A stretch of 64,000 nucleotides of DNA, taken from assembly GCA_965247255.1 (NCBI GenBank), contig CBDFGS010000008.1, positions 124,001-188,000 on the forward strand, in the 5' to 3' direction. Positions 8,772-16,670 of the stretch are shown in pieces. The notes beneath the pieces are model-generated. The model made no database searches and was not told the DNA's origin. It saw only the letters and a program-made list of their open reading frames with translations. The position numbers and the translations under genes were made by a program. Every line of letters starts with the position of its first letter. Within the stretch, counting starts at the first letter, position 1. The DNA is from CBDFGS01 sp965247255. GTDB lineage: Bacteria; Chloroflexota; Dehalococcoidia; Lucifugimonadales; CAUZJF01.

Positions 8772-10430
8772 ATGAGCGCCGTAAAGCGAACCTGGAACGA
8801 ATCGGCCGCAACGATGGACTGGACGCCATTCCCCGTCGGCTATGGCATCCTGCTCAACGAGCGCTACCAGTTCCCCATGGACATGGCCCTGGTGCGCATG
8901 AAGCTGGACCACAGCCGGCAGCTATTCGTCGACAACCACATCATAGCCCATATGCAAGGGCTCACCCGCGAAACCCACTCGACGCGAGAGCACCCGGCGA
9001 ATCCCGTCTTCGCCCCCCACGATAATTACGCGTCGGTCATCTGCCCGGACCCCGAGCGCGGGTTTCGGCTCTACTACAACGCACCTGGCGGTAGCGGCGG
9101 CTGGCCGGTGCAGGTGGCCTACTCCAGCGACGGCGTCAACTGGGACCTGCCGGATCTCAACGCCTTCGACGACTTCGACCGCAGCAGCTTCCCGGGCGGG
9201 CCGAACAACGTAGTCAGCGCCACGGGAGGGCTCAGCGGGCTCTTCTTCGAACCGGATGACCCCCACCCTGAGCGGCGATGGAAGGCGATCATCCGACCCG
9301 TCAAACAGCGTCCACTCAGGCACACACCCTGGCCGTACTTGAGGTTGCCACCGGGGCACGCCGGTGGCGGAGCGCCCTACGAGCTGCACGTCTCCCCCGA
9401 CGGACTTCGCTGGACCTTCGAGGCCGAGACCAATCACTGGAAGGGCCCCGTTGACGCCTGGGACTCCGGTGGTGTCTCCGATCTTTATAGTCAGCTCACC
9501 GTTCTTGGTGACGTACCCCAGTATCCTCTGCTCGGCGGCGGCGACGTTTTCCGGGCCCGCTGGGACCCCAAGCTGGGAAAATACGTGGGCAACACCAGGC
9601 ACTACATTGGGCCCGACCGCCGCTTCTCGCCTGTCTACCACGCCGCCCGTGTCGTGGGCCAGATCGAGAGCGACGACCTGGTCCACTGGTCGGCCCCGCG
9701 CATCTACGCCTACCCCGACGGAGAGGATGCCAAGGAGCCCAACGCAATGCAGGGCATTTACGAGGCGGACGGCTTTCCCTACGAGAGCATGTGGCTCAAC
9801 AACTTCTCCATGTCCACCGTGACCCCGGCTACGAAAGAGGAGATTCGTGAGAAAGCCAAGCTGACGAACAAGCCACGGCAGTACATCAAGAACAACTGGA
9901 TACGGCTGGCGGCCAGCCGCGACGGCCGGCACTGGTACTACTTCGGGGACCGCAAGCCGTTTATTCCGCTGGGTCAGGAGGGAAGCTGGCAGCCGAAATA
10001 CCTTCGCGCCGTCCCTCTCGTTACGACCTGCGGGCCGATCATCAAGGACGATGAGCTCTGGTTCTACTACCGCGGTGGCCGTGCCACGGGCATCGCTATC
10101 CTGCGCCGCGACGGCTTTGCGTCGCTCAACGCCGACGAGGACGGTGGGCTGGTGTTTACGCGGCCGTTCGTATTCGAAGGCAACGGCGGGCTGCATGTCA
10201 ACGCCGAGGTTTCAGCCGGCGGATACGTCCGCGCCGCGGTGGTGGATGAAGACACGGCGGAAGAACTTGTAGGCTTTACCGAGGAGGACAGCGTCGGGGT
10301 CACCGAGGACTCGACGAGAGCGCCACTCCGCTGGCGAGAGCACGAATCGCTGGGCCAGTTCAAGGACCGCTATGTGAGGCTGGCCTTCCATCTCAAGAGC
10401 GCCAAGCTGTACTCCTTCTGGGTCGAATAA
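8772..10430 (+). CDS. Five-bladed beta-propeller glycosidase-like protein (paralogue 2A)
   Basis: A 552-residue protein. The first ~45 residues (MDWTPFPVGYGILLNERYQF region) form an extension not present in the gene at 5965. Then come propeller motifs: QLFVDNHIIAHMQG, GFRLYYNAPGG, ELHVSPDGLRWTFEAE, HWYYFGDRKPF, LWFYYRGGR, and a C-terminal beta domain ending LAFHLKSAKLYSFWVE. Start ATG 8772 is preceded by AAGGGAGG. It is very close to the genes at 22036 and 25603. About 250 bases of the middle (from ~9330) are essentially identical to the 22036 copy. No signal peptide is seen. Function is inferred from fold and context only. Confidence 0.7.
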   Translation: MSAVKRTWNESAATMDWTPFPVGYGILLNERYQFPMDMALVRMKLDHSRQLFVDNHIIAHMQGLTRETHSTREHPANPVFAPHDNYASVICPDPERGFRLYYNAPGGSGGWPVQVAYSSDGVNWDLPDLNAFDDFDRSSFPGGPNNVVSATGGLSGLFFEPDDPHPERRWKAIIRPVKQRPLRHTPWPYLRLPPGHAGGGAPYELHVSPDGLRWTFEAETNHWKGPVDAWDSGGVSDLYSQLTVLGDVPQYPLLGGGDVFRARWDPKLGKYVGNTRHYIGPDRRFSPVYHAARVVGQIESDDLVHWSAPRIYAYPDGEDAKEPNAMQGIYEADGFPYESMWLNNFSMSTVTPATKEEIREKAKLTNKPRQYIKNNWIRLAASRDGRHWYYFGDRKPFIPLGQEGSWQPKYLRAVPLVTTCGPIIKDDELWFYYRGGRATGIAILRRDGFASLNADEDGGLVFTRPFVFEGNGGLHVNAEVSAGGYVRAAVVDEDTAEELVGFTEEDSVGVTEDSTRAPLRWREHESLGQFKDRYVRLAFHLKSAKLYSFWVE

Positions 10431-10580
10431 ACGGAGGCGCGTTGAGGGCGCTACCGTCCGTGCCGAATCGACTTCGGTCCAGGTACGAGATCTAAGACCT
10501 GCTGTTGAGGTACGCTGAAGGCGATAGACACTGGGCTTCTCTCGCCGGTCAATGCACTGGTGCATCGACGAGCCTGTGAT

Positions 10581-10612
10581 GAGCTTGTCGAAGCACTCAG
10601 CACAAACGGTCC
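10581..10612. repeat. Dispersed GAGCTTGTCGAAG-type repeat
   Basis: GAGCTTGTCGAAG followed by CACTCAGCACAAACGG matches one arm of the repeats at 57574-57658 and 57964-58008. It lies just upstream of the SGNH-like gene. Confidence 0.45.
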
Positions 10613-10627
10613 TTGAGTGGGGGTAGT

Positions 10628-11224
10628 ATGAAGAAAGTCGTTTTAATCGGGGACTGCATACGGAGAGACTATCAGCCGACCGTCCAGGAGGAGCTTGCGG
10701 ACGTAGCCGAGGTCTGGGGGCCGAAGCAGACCATCAAGACGACGCGCAACGTGCTGGAACACCTGGATGAGTGGGTGCTGAAGACGAAGCCGGACCTGAT
10801 CCACCTCAATTGCGGACTTCACGAGATTCGCCGGTACCGCCCAGAGAACCCGCAGACGGTGCCGCTGCCGGAGTTCAGGGCGAATCTCAACGAGATATTT
10901 CGCCGGATCAAGGCGAACACCGGTACCACAATAATCTGGGCGCACACGACGCCAATCTTCCACGAGCGGCGCGACAAGCTCAATAGCTACGGGCGCAAAG
11001 AGACCGACGTACTCGGCTACAACGCCGCAGCAGTCGAAGTGGCCGACAAGTACGACGTGCCCATCGTCGACCTGCACCGCGTGACCGTCGAGAACGGCAT
11101 GGATCGGTACATGGCGCGGAACGGCCTGCACTTCACGCCGGAGGGTTACGTCCTCCTGGGGAAAGCCGTCGCGAAGACGATTAGGCAGGAGCTAAACGTC
11201 AGGGAAACCGTTTTACCTATTTAG
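10628..11224 (+). CDS. SGNH/GDSL-hydrolase-like protein with altered catalytic residues
   Basis: A 198-residue protein of SGNH size. Block I is IGDCIRRDY (7-15), with Cys10 where the nucleophilic Ser of GDS is expected. The block III region reads NCGLHEI (61-67) where GxND is usual. Block V is NGLHFTPEGY (165-174), with the His kept but Asn in place of Asp. The C-terminal FTPEGYVLLGKAVAKTI is typical of GDSL family proteins. ATG 10628 is preferred to the upstream TTG because of the G-rich site just before it. It may be a carbohydrate esterase relative using Cys, or a non-catalytic binder. Confidence 0.65.
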   Translation: MKKVVLIGDCIRRDYQPTVQEELADVAEVWGPKQTIKTTRNVLEHLDEWVLKTKPDLIHLNCGLHEIRRYRPENPQTVPLPEFRANLNEIFRRIKANTGTTIIWAHTTPIFHERRDKLNSYGRKETDVLGYNAAAVEVADKYDVPIVDLHRVTVENGMDRYMARNGLHFTPEGYVLLGKAVAKTIRQELNVRETVLPI

Positions 11225-11365
11225 AGCAGCAAGAGATTGTTTCCCAGCGGTGTTGTCAATCAGCAACATTGGGACAACCACCCGACACCGCCGGGTTTGA
11301 TGACCTCAATGGAGATTTTTCTTTCGGATTTCGGATCGCCTATGGCAAACTCGGCTTGAGAGAGA

Positions 11366-11959
11366 TCACGTTGGTTCCGGAGGGACTTCCTCTTTTGTCT
11401 CCGTCGGTCTCTCTGTGTCCCATCTGAACCTAATACCGTATTTTTTCAAACATATAAACAGATAAACGGCCGCCGCCACCGAACCCACCGCGAGAACCCA
11501 AGGGCCGTAGGACGCCTCGGCTGGATCTATCCTGAATAGTCCAAGATCGAACTCTGGTATAAGTTGCAAACCAACCGAACTGGCGAATCCCCCAGCTACT
11601 AAGACCCACAGTGCAGATACCAAGCCTAATACATAGAGGGATGATGCCAATCCCTTGGCCCGAGAGTCCAGATTCAACGTCCGGGCTGTAACTGGCCAGA
11701 AATTCAATGCGAGTGCTGACAGCGCACCGATCAATGAAAGTCCCAGAACACTGCCGTATAGGGACACAAAAGCGAAGTCACCTTTGAGTTCCCAGACCGA
11801 ACGGTCCTCGCTGCTGGGTCCAAGGGAATCCCAAAACACCCAGGTCGCCCAGGGCACAAAATTCGACACCAGGACGACAATCGATGTCAGGACGGCAAAA
11901 ACAAATGCTGCCCGGGGCAGCGGCCGAATATGGTGTTGAGCATCAGAGTCCGAAGTCAT
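11366..11959 (-). CDS. Small integral membrane protein, unknown function
   Basis: A 197-residue protein with four hydrophobic segments: AAFVFAVLTSIVVLVSNFVP, LYGSVLGLSLIGALSALAL, SLYVLGLVSALWVLVAGGF and WVLAVGSVAAAVYLFICL. A loop of about 25 residues separates the first two, and a basic then acidic/proline tail (ETKEEVPPEP) lies at the C-terminus. I recognise no family. It is transcribed against its neighbours and its base composition is less GC-rich than theirs, which hints at separate origin. Confidence 0.6.
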   Translation of the reverse strand: MTSDSDAQHHIRPLPRAAFVFAVLTSIVVLVSNFVPWATWVFWDSLGPSSEDRSVWELKGDFAFVSLYGSVLGLSLIGALSALALNFWPVTARTLNLDSRAKGLASSLYVLGLVSALWVLVAGGFASSVGLQLIPEFDLGLFRIDPAEASYGPWVLAVGSVAAAVYLFICLKKYGIRFRWDTERPTETKEEVPPEPT

Positions 11960-11998
11960 CTCACCAATGACCGTCGCCGCCTGATCGAAGTCACTTGT

Positions 11999-12295
11999 TC
12001 ACGCTCTCGTGTTGAAAACGCCCCAAGCCGGTACCAAAGAGGGTCCGACCGAAAAGAATGATCTCGACTTCTCGAATCTCGTCTTTTCCGATCTGTATCG
12101 TTCGTTAACTTCCTCAACAAGTATACGCTTCATCGAATCCGTTACCTCTTGAGCTTGAGCCACTGTCAACGCAAAGTGCTGCCGGTCGAGCGGATCGAAA
12201 CACTTCTGCTGGCCTTCACCACGACGTGAATTTGAACCTTCCAGATGAACTTTATCCTGGGGGGCATGCTGCGTTCGCGAAAGCAATGAAATCAT
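11999..12295 (-). CDS. Short hypothetical ORF, doubtful
   Basis: A 98-residue frame with a helical middle (DRQHFALTVAQAQEVTDSMK) rich in charged residues. It has no clear ribosome binding site or recognised domain. It lies head-on to the aldolase gene and behind the membrane protein, so it could be a small gene or a remnant. Confidence 0.25.
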   Translation of the reverse strand: MISLLSRTQHAPQDKVHLEGSNSRRGEGQQKCFDPLDRQHFALTVAQAQEVTDSMKRILVEEVNERYRSEKTRFEKSRSFFSVGPSLVPAWGVFNTRA

Positions 12296-12455
12296 AGGGA
12301 AATCTCGCTCAATTAGCCAAGGCCTTAATCGGTGCTATAGTAAACCGTCACGGCGGGTGCGCGATTGCAGCGTCCCAATCGGCGGTTGCCCATGTGAGTT
12401 CCAGGACATAGAATGCACCCATCCTGAGCCGAAGCGTTCCGCACAAGGGTGAGCT

Positions 12456-13184
12456 ATGAGAGAGAACAAGATTCTTGCGAATATGAAGGCCGGAAAGACC
12501 TCGACCGGGTGTCAGATCGCCTTCCCATCGACGCCTCTAATGGAGCTGATGGGCATCGCGGGCATCGACTTCGTCTTGATCGACGGCGAGCACGGGACAT
12601 TCTCGTGGGAGGCTATCGACGACATGTGCCGGGTCGCGGACCTGGCCGGTGTCACGCCGATCGCGCGGGTCCCGAACATCGAGGCATCGACGATCCTGCG
12701 ATACCTCGACCGCGGAGTCCAGGGCGTCTTCGGGCCGGGTATCGACTCAAAAGAAGAAGCCCAACAGCTGGTCGACGCTTGCTACTACGCACCGAAGGGC
12801 GCCCGAGGCCTCGGAGGAGCGCCCCGAGCGGCCAGCTACGTAACCATGGCCGACGCCGGCTACATCAACAAGGCCAACGAGCAGATGTTCGTCGTGGCCT
12901 TTCTCGAGCACGTCGAGGCGCTAGAGAACCTGGACGAGATCATGGAGGTCGAGGGGATCCAGGCCTACTATGTCGGGCCCCAGGACATGTCCGTTTCGAT
13001 GGGTCTGGTTGGCCAGCCGGACCACCCGAGGATCGAAGAGGCCTCGGACATGGTGAGGAAGGCGGCCGAGGCCAAAGGGCGGAAATACCTGGGCCCCGAC
13101 GTAATGGTGGCCGACAGGGCATCCAACTACTTCCTCAACGGCATCGCCGCCTTCATGGAGACCCACAAGGACAAGCTAGGCTAG
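12456..13184 (+). CDS. HpcH/HpaI-family aldolase (2-keto-3-deoxy acid aldolase type) 1
   Basis: A 242-residue class II aldolase of the HpcH/citrate lyase beta superfamily, cleaving 2-keto-3-deoxy sugar acids to pyruvate and an aldehyde. Key motifs are LIDGEHGTFSW (42-52, catalytic His), ARVPN, GVQGVFGPGI, a metal-ligand Glu in the FLEHVEAL region, and VGPQDMSVSMG. Start ATG 12456 has AAGGGTG upstream. It opens a compact cluster: two dehydratases of the enolase superfamily and an aldo/keto reductase follow within about 110 bases each. In known non-phosphorylative sugar-acid routes this aldolase acts right after such dehydratases. The exact substrate is unknown. Confidence 0.85.
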   Translation: MRENKILANMKAGKTSTGCQIAFPSTPLMELMGIAGIDFVLIDGEHGTFSWEAIDDMCRVADLAGVTPIARVPNIEASTILRYLDRGVQGVFGPGIDSKEEAQQLVDACYYAPKGARGLGGAPRAASYVTMADAGYINKANEQMFVVAFLEHVEALENLDEIMEVEGIQAYYVGPQDMSVSMGLVGQPDHPRIEEASDMVRKAAEAKGRKYLGPDVMVADRASNYFLNGIAAFMETHKDKLG

Positions 13185-13291
13185 CTGAAGGGTCTTGGCA
13201 CTATGAGGACTCCTCCAACTGCGGTCCATCGAGCCACGGCGCTCGCATGACAAGACGTGAAGTCGCGGCCTAGAAACGTGAGTGAGGCAAA

Positions 13292-14434
13292 GTGAAAATC
13301 GCCGGGCTGAAGGTATTCATCGTGAATCCTGCCCAGCATCCCGGTGGCGGTGTGGACATCAATTTGACCTTCGTCAAAATCTACACCGACGAGGGGATCG
13401 ATGGGCTCGGTGAGGCGTTCAGCAACGGCAAGGCCAAGACGGTCGAGGCAGCCGCATACGAGTTCGAGCGCTGGCTCGAGGGCAAGGACCCAACCGAGGT
13501 TCTTCGCCACTGGTACGCCTATTACCGTGGCTCGCGCTACCCCCAGGGGACGGAGACGATGGCAGCGCTGAGTGCCATCGAGCAGGCGCTCTGGGACATT
13601 TCGGGGAAGGCCGCGGGCCTGCCCATCTACAAGATGCTGGGCGGTCCGGTGCGGGACAGGATACGGCTATACAGGACGACCGCCAAAGAAGGACACAAGG
13701 AGGCCGTCGACCGGGGCTTCACGGGTGTGAAGATCGATCCGCAGAAGATGGACTTCGCCAGCCGACACCCCAAGCAGATGATCGCCGACGCGGTCGAGCG
13801 CGTCGCAGAGGTGCGCGACGAGATCGGCGACGAGGTCGACCTCGCCCTCGACTATCACGGACGCAGTTTCAGCCCCATGGACGCCGTGCAGTTTGCGAAG
13901 GGGGTCGAGCAATACGGGATACTGTTTCTGGAGGAGCCGGCGCTGACCGACACGCCGGCGTCCCTCGCGGAGATCAAGCAGCAGACCTCGATTCCCATCG
14001 CGGGTGGCGAGCGCGTTGTCACTCGCGACAACTTCAGGCAGATACTCGAACACCGGGCAGTGCACATCTTCCAACCCGAGCCGACGGCAAACGGCGGCAT
14101 ATTCGAGACCATCAAGTGGGCCGCGGCCGCAGAACTGCACCAGATCGTCCTGGCGCCCCACCATGCTGGGACGCCAGTGTCGTTACTGGCTTGTTCGCAT
14201 ATCGACGCCTGCGTATCCAACTTCTTCATTCAGGAGTGTCACATCTACCTCGACACGCCGTGGATCGTCGATCTATTCGATTCCCTTCCCACCATCAAGG
14301 ACGGATACCTCGAGCTGTCAGACCGGCCGGGGCTGGGGATCGAGTTGAACGAGGACGCCGCGAACGAATATCGGTCTGTCCCGAAGGACCGCCGGGTCGT
14401 CATTCAACGTGATGGCTCGATAGGGCTTGAATAG
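13292..14434 (+). CDS. Enolase-superfamily sugar-acid dehydratase, galactonate-dehydratase-like (A)
   Basis: A 380-residue mandelate racemase/muconate lactonizing enzyme family member, closest in layout to D-galactonate dehydratase. Metal ligands are Asp187 (LALDYHGR), Glu214/215 (LFLEEP) and Glu240 (GGER). The barrel base region reads GVKIDP (146-150), and APHHAG carries the expected His290. At the position of the usual Asp of the His-Asp dyad (QPDxxxxGG) this copy has Glu263 (QPEPTANGG). Start is GTG 13292 behind GAGG. The gene is 15 bases before a paralogue, so the pair is co-transcribed. Probable role is dehydration of an aldonate to a 2-keto-3-deoxy acid. Confidence 0.85.
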   Translation: MKIAGLKVFIVNPAQHPGGGVDINLTFVKIYTDEGIDGLGEAFSNGKAKTVEAAAYEFERWLEGKDPTEVLRHWYAYYRGSRYPQGTETMAALSAIEQALWDISGKAAGLPIYKMLGGPVRDRIRLYRTTAKEGHKEAVDRGFTGVKIDPQKMDFASRHPKQMIADAVERVAEVRDEIGDEVDLALDYHGRSFSPMDAVQFAKGVEQYGILFLEEPALTDTPASLAEIKQQTSIPIAGGERVVTRDNFRQILEHRAVHIFQPEPTANGGIFETIKWAAAAELHQIVLAPHHAGTPVSLLACSHIDACVSNFFIQECHIYLDTPWIVDLFDSLPTIKDGYLELSDRPGLGIELNEDAANEYRSVPKDRRVVIQRDGSIGLE

Positions 14435-14449
14435 GTGGGGGAGTGAACG

Positions 14450-15598
14450 TTGAAGATCACCCACGTTAGAGTCTTCGTCATTACCCCGGGCCTGAAGGAG
14501 CAGGGCGAGAAGATGTGGAACCTCGTCCTGGTTAAGGTCTATACCGACGAGGGCATCGAAGGGGTGGGTGAGGCCTTCGCCAACGGCAAGGCCAGGACGA
14601 CAGAGACGGCGATATACGAGTTCGAACGATGGCTCAAGGACAAGGACCCGACCGAGGTCCTTCGTCACTGGTACGCCTACTACCGGGGGTCCCGCTATCC
14701 CCAGGGCACCGAGACGATGGCCGCACTGAGCGCCATCGAGATGGCGCTATGGGACATCGCCGGAAAGGCGGTAGGGTTGCCCGTCTACAAGATGCTGGGC
14801 GGACCGGTCCGCGACAAGATCCGCGTCTACCGGACGACCGAGTACGACGATATCATGGACTCGGTCGACATGGGCTTCACCGCGGTCAAGTTCACTCCCC
14901 TCTACTACCCGCCGGAGTGGGAGCATATGATGCCAAACGAGATCATGGAGATATCCATCGACCGCGTGCGCAAGGTGAGGGAGATGGTAGGAGACGGGAT
15001 CGACCTCTGTCTGGATTACCACGGCCGCAGCTTCAGCCCGACCGAGGCGATTCAATTCGCACGGGCGATAGAGCGGTACCGGCTGCTGTTCATCGAGGAG
15101 CCGGCGATGACCGATGTGCCGGAGTCGCTGGCCGAGATCAAGATGATGACGACTATCCCCGTAGCCGGCGGCGAGAGGTGCGTAAGTCGGTCCTTACTCC
15201 GGGAGATTCTCGAAAGACGGGCCGTCCACGTCTTTCAGCCCGACCCCAGCGCGTGCGGCGGCATCGCCGAGACGATTCGCTGGGCGGGAGCGGCCGAGAT
15301 GCACCAGATCGTGATGGCGCCTCACCAGTCGTGTAGTCCCGTTCAGCTTGCCGCGGCGACGCAGATCGACGCCTGTATCCCCAACTTCCTGATCCAGGAG
15401 TGCTATGTGAACCTGGAGGGCCAGTGGGTGAAGGACCTCTTCAACCACCCGCCGGTGGTCGAAAACGGCTATATGCAGCTCAACGACCGGCCCGGCCTGG
15501 GAATCGAACTCAACGACGAGGTGGCAGAGGACTGGCCCTTCGAGCCCATCGACCGGCCCGTCATCATCCAGCCCGACGGCGCCATCGGCCTGGAGTAG
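14450..15598 (+). CDS. Enolase-superfamily sugar-acid dehydratase, galactonate-dehydratase-like (B)
   Basis: A 382-residue paralogue of the preceding gene, with long identical stretches in the capping domain (LRHWYAYYRGSRYPQGTETM). Metal ligands are Asp189 (CLDYHGR), Glu217 (FIEEP) and Glu242 (GGER). The dyad is canonical: Asp265 in FQPDPSACGG and His292 in APHQS. The KxK region instead reads AVKFTP. Start is TTG 14450 with GGGGGAG just upstream; the nearby GTG is out of frame. Differences from copy A in the 130-160 loop suggest a different substrate or stereochemistry. It is followed by the aldo/keto reductase after six bases. Confidence 0.85.
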   Translation: MKITHVRVFVITPGLKEQGEKMWNLVLVKVYTDEGIEGVGEAFANGKARTTETAIYEFERWLKDKDPTEVLRHWYAYYRGSRYPQGTETMAALSAIEMALWDIAGKAVGLPVYKMLGGPVRDKIRVYRTTEYDDIMDSVDMGFTAVKFTPLYYPPEWEHMMPNEIMEISIDRVRKVREMVGDGIDLCLDYHGRSFSPTEAIQFARAIERYRLLFIEEPAMTDVPESLAEIKMMTTIPVAGGERCVSRSLLREILERRAVHVFQPDPSACGGIAETIRWAGAAEMHQIVMAPHQSCSPVQLAAATQIDACIPNFLIQECYVNLEGQWVKDLFNHPPVVENGYMQLNDRPGLGIELNDEVAEDWPFEPIDRPVIIQPDGAIGLE

Positions 15599-15604
15599 CC
15601 TCCC

Positions 15605-16552
15605 GTGATCTTCCGCACACTCGGCCGGACGGGACTCAAGGTATCGCTGCCAGGCATGGGTACCGGTGGCACCGGCATACTTGGGCAGGTTGCGGGCAGG
15701 CCTCGGTCGGAATCGGAGAGGCTGCTCAGGCGCGCATTCGAGCTGGGCATCAACCTCTTCGACACCGCCTCAGGCTACATGGACAGCGAGCTGATTCTTG
15801 GCAACGTCCTGCGTGGCCTGCCGCGGGACACGTACGTCCTGTCGACGAAGGTCGGCGTCGGGCCGACACCCAGATATCCTAGCTATCTCAAGAAGAGCGA
15901 TGTAGTGCCGTCGGTTGAGAACAGCCTCGTGCGCATGGGGGTCGACTACGTCGACCTGCTGTTAATAGGCTCGTCGCCCGAGCTGGCCGGCGAGGTGGTT
16001 AGCGACGTCGTGCCGGAGCTGGAGAAGCTGCGCGACGAGGGCAAGATCGGCTTCCTCGGGCTGACCGAGGCGTCGGTCGACGATGGGGCCCACGAGTGGC
16101 TCGACAAGGCGCTGGCACACGACGTCTTCGACGTGGTCATGGTGGCCCACAACATGGTGAATCAGTCGGCCAAGCGGAGCGTCTTCCCGACCTGCAAGAC
16201 TAAGAACGTCGGTGTAATGAACATCTTTACGGTACGGCGGGTCTTTGGCAATCCCGTTCGGATCAGGGAGGTTGTTGGCGACCTGGTGCGTCGCGGCGTG
16301 GTGGACGCGGGAATGGCGCCTGAGCACGACCCACTGGGGTGGCTGGTGTCAGGCGACTGCGACTCGGTCGTCGAGGCCGCCTACCGGTACGCGGCGTACA
16401 CAGACCCGGTGTCGACAGTGATGACCGGCACCATCGAGGTCGGCCAACTCGAGCAGAACGTCAAATTCTTCGAAAAAGGGCCGCTCCCGCAGGCGCATGT
16501 CGAGCGGCTGGAGACGGTTTTCGGAAGGGTAGCGGAGGCGGTGGGGAACTGA
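15605..16552 (+). CDS. Aldo/keto reductase
   Basis: A 315-residue (alpha/beta)8 NADPH-type oxidoreductase. The N-terminus MIFRTLGRTGLKVSLPGMGT is characteristic. LFDTASGYMDSELILG carries the conserved Asp and Tyr, STKVGV carries the catalytic Lys, and the GFLGLTEAS strand follows. It resembles the subgroup that oxidises galactose or fucose to the lactone. Start GTG 15605 lies six bases after the dehydratase stop, with GGAG overlapping the end of that gene, so translation is coupled. In context it would form the aldonolactone that is opened and dehydrated by cluster enzymes (inference). Confidence 0.85.
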   Translation: MIFRTLGRTGLKVSLPGMGTGGTGILGQVAGRPRSESERLLRRAFELGINLFDTASGYMDSELILGNVLRGLPRDTYVLSTKVGVGPTPRYPSYLKKSDVVPSVENSLVRMGVDYVDLLLIGSSPELAGEVVSDVVPELEKLRDEGKIGFLGLTEASVDDGAHEWLDKALAHDVFDVVMVAHNMVNQSAKRSVFPTCKTKNVGVMNIFTVRRVFGNPVRIREVVGDLVRRGVVDAGMAPEHDPLGWLVSGDCDSVVEAAYRYAAYTDPVSTVMTGTIEVGQLEQNVKFFEKGPLPQAHVERLETVFGRVAEAVGN

Positions 16553-16670
16553 TCACCTGAGGCGGGCCAGCGAAGAATACCTGTCTCGGCCCAGACGAGC
16601 TAGGCTTATCGATAACTTGATGGTAAACTGAGGTTAGCAGCTCGTGTCTACTTGAGCGCTGGAGGGTATT

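Larger units (their letters stand above)
7257..10430 (+). repeat. Duplicated module, copy A (propeller 3' end, NHL lipoprotein, propeller gene)
   Basis: From the last 60 bases of the propeller gene at 5965, through the NHL lipoprotein gene and to the end of the next propeller gene, this segment is collinear and highly similar to 24077-27246. Intergenic spacers are also conserved (for example TAGTACTTCCAGAGAG after each NHL gene), which shows duplication of a block rather than separate genes. Confidence 0.85.
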
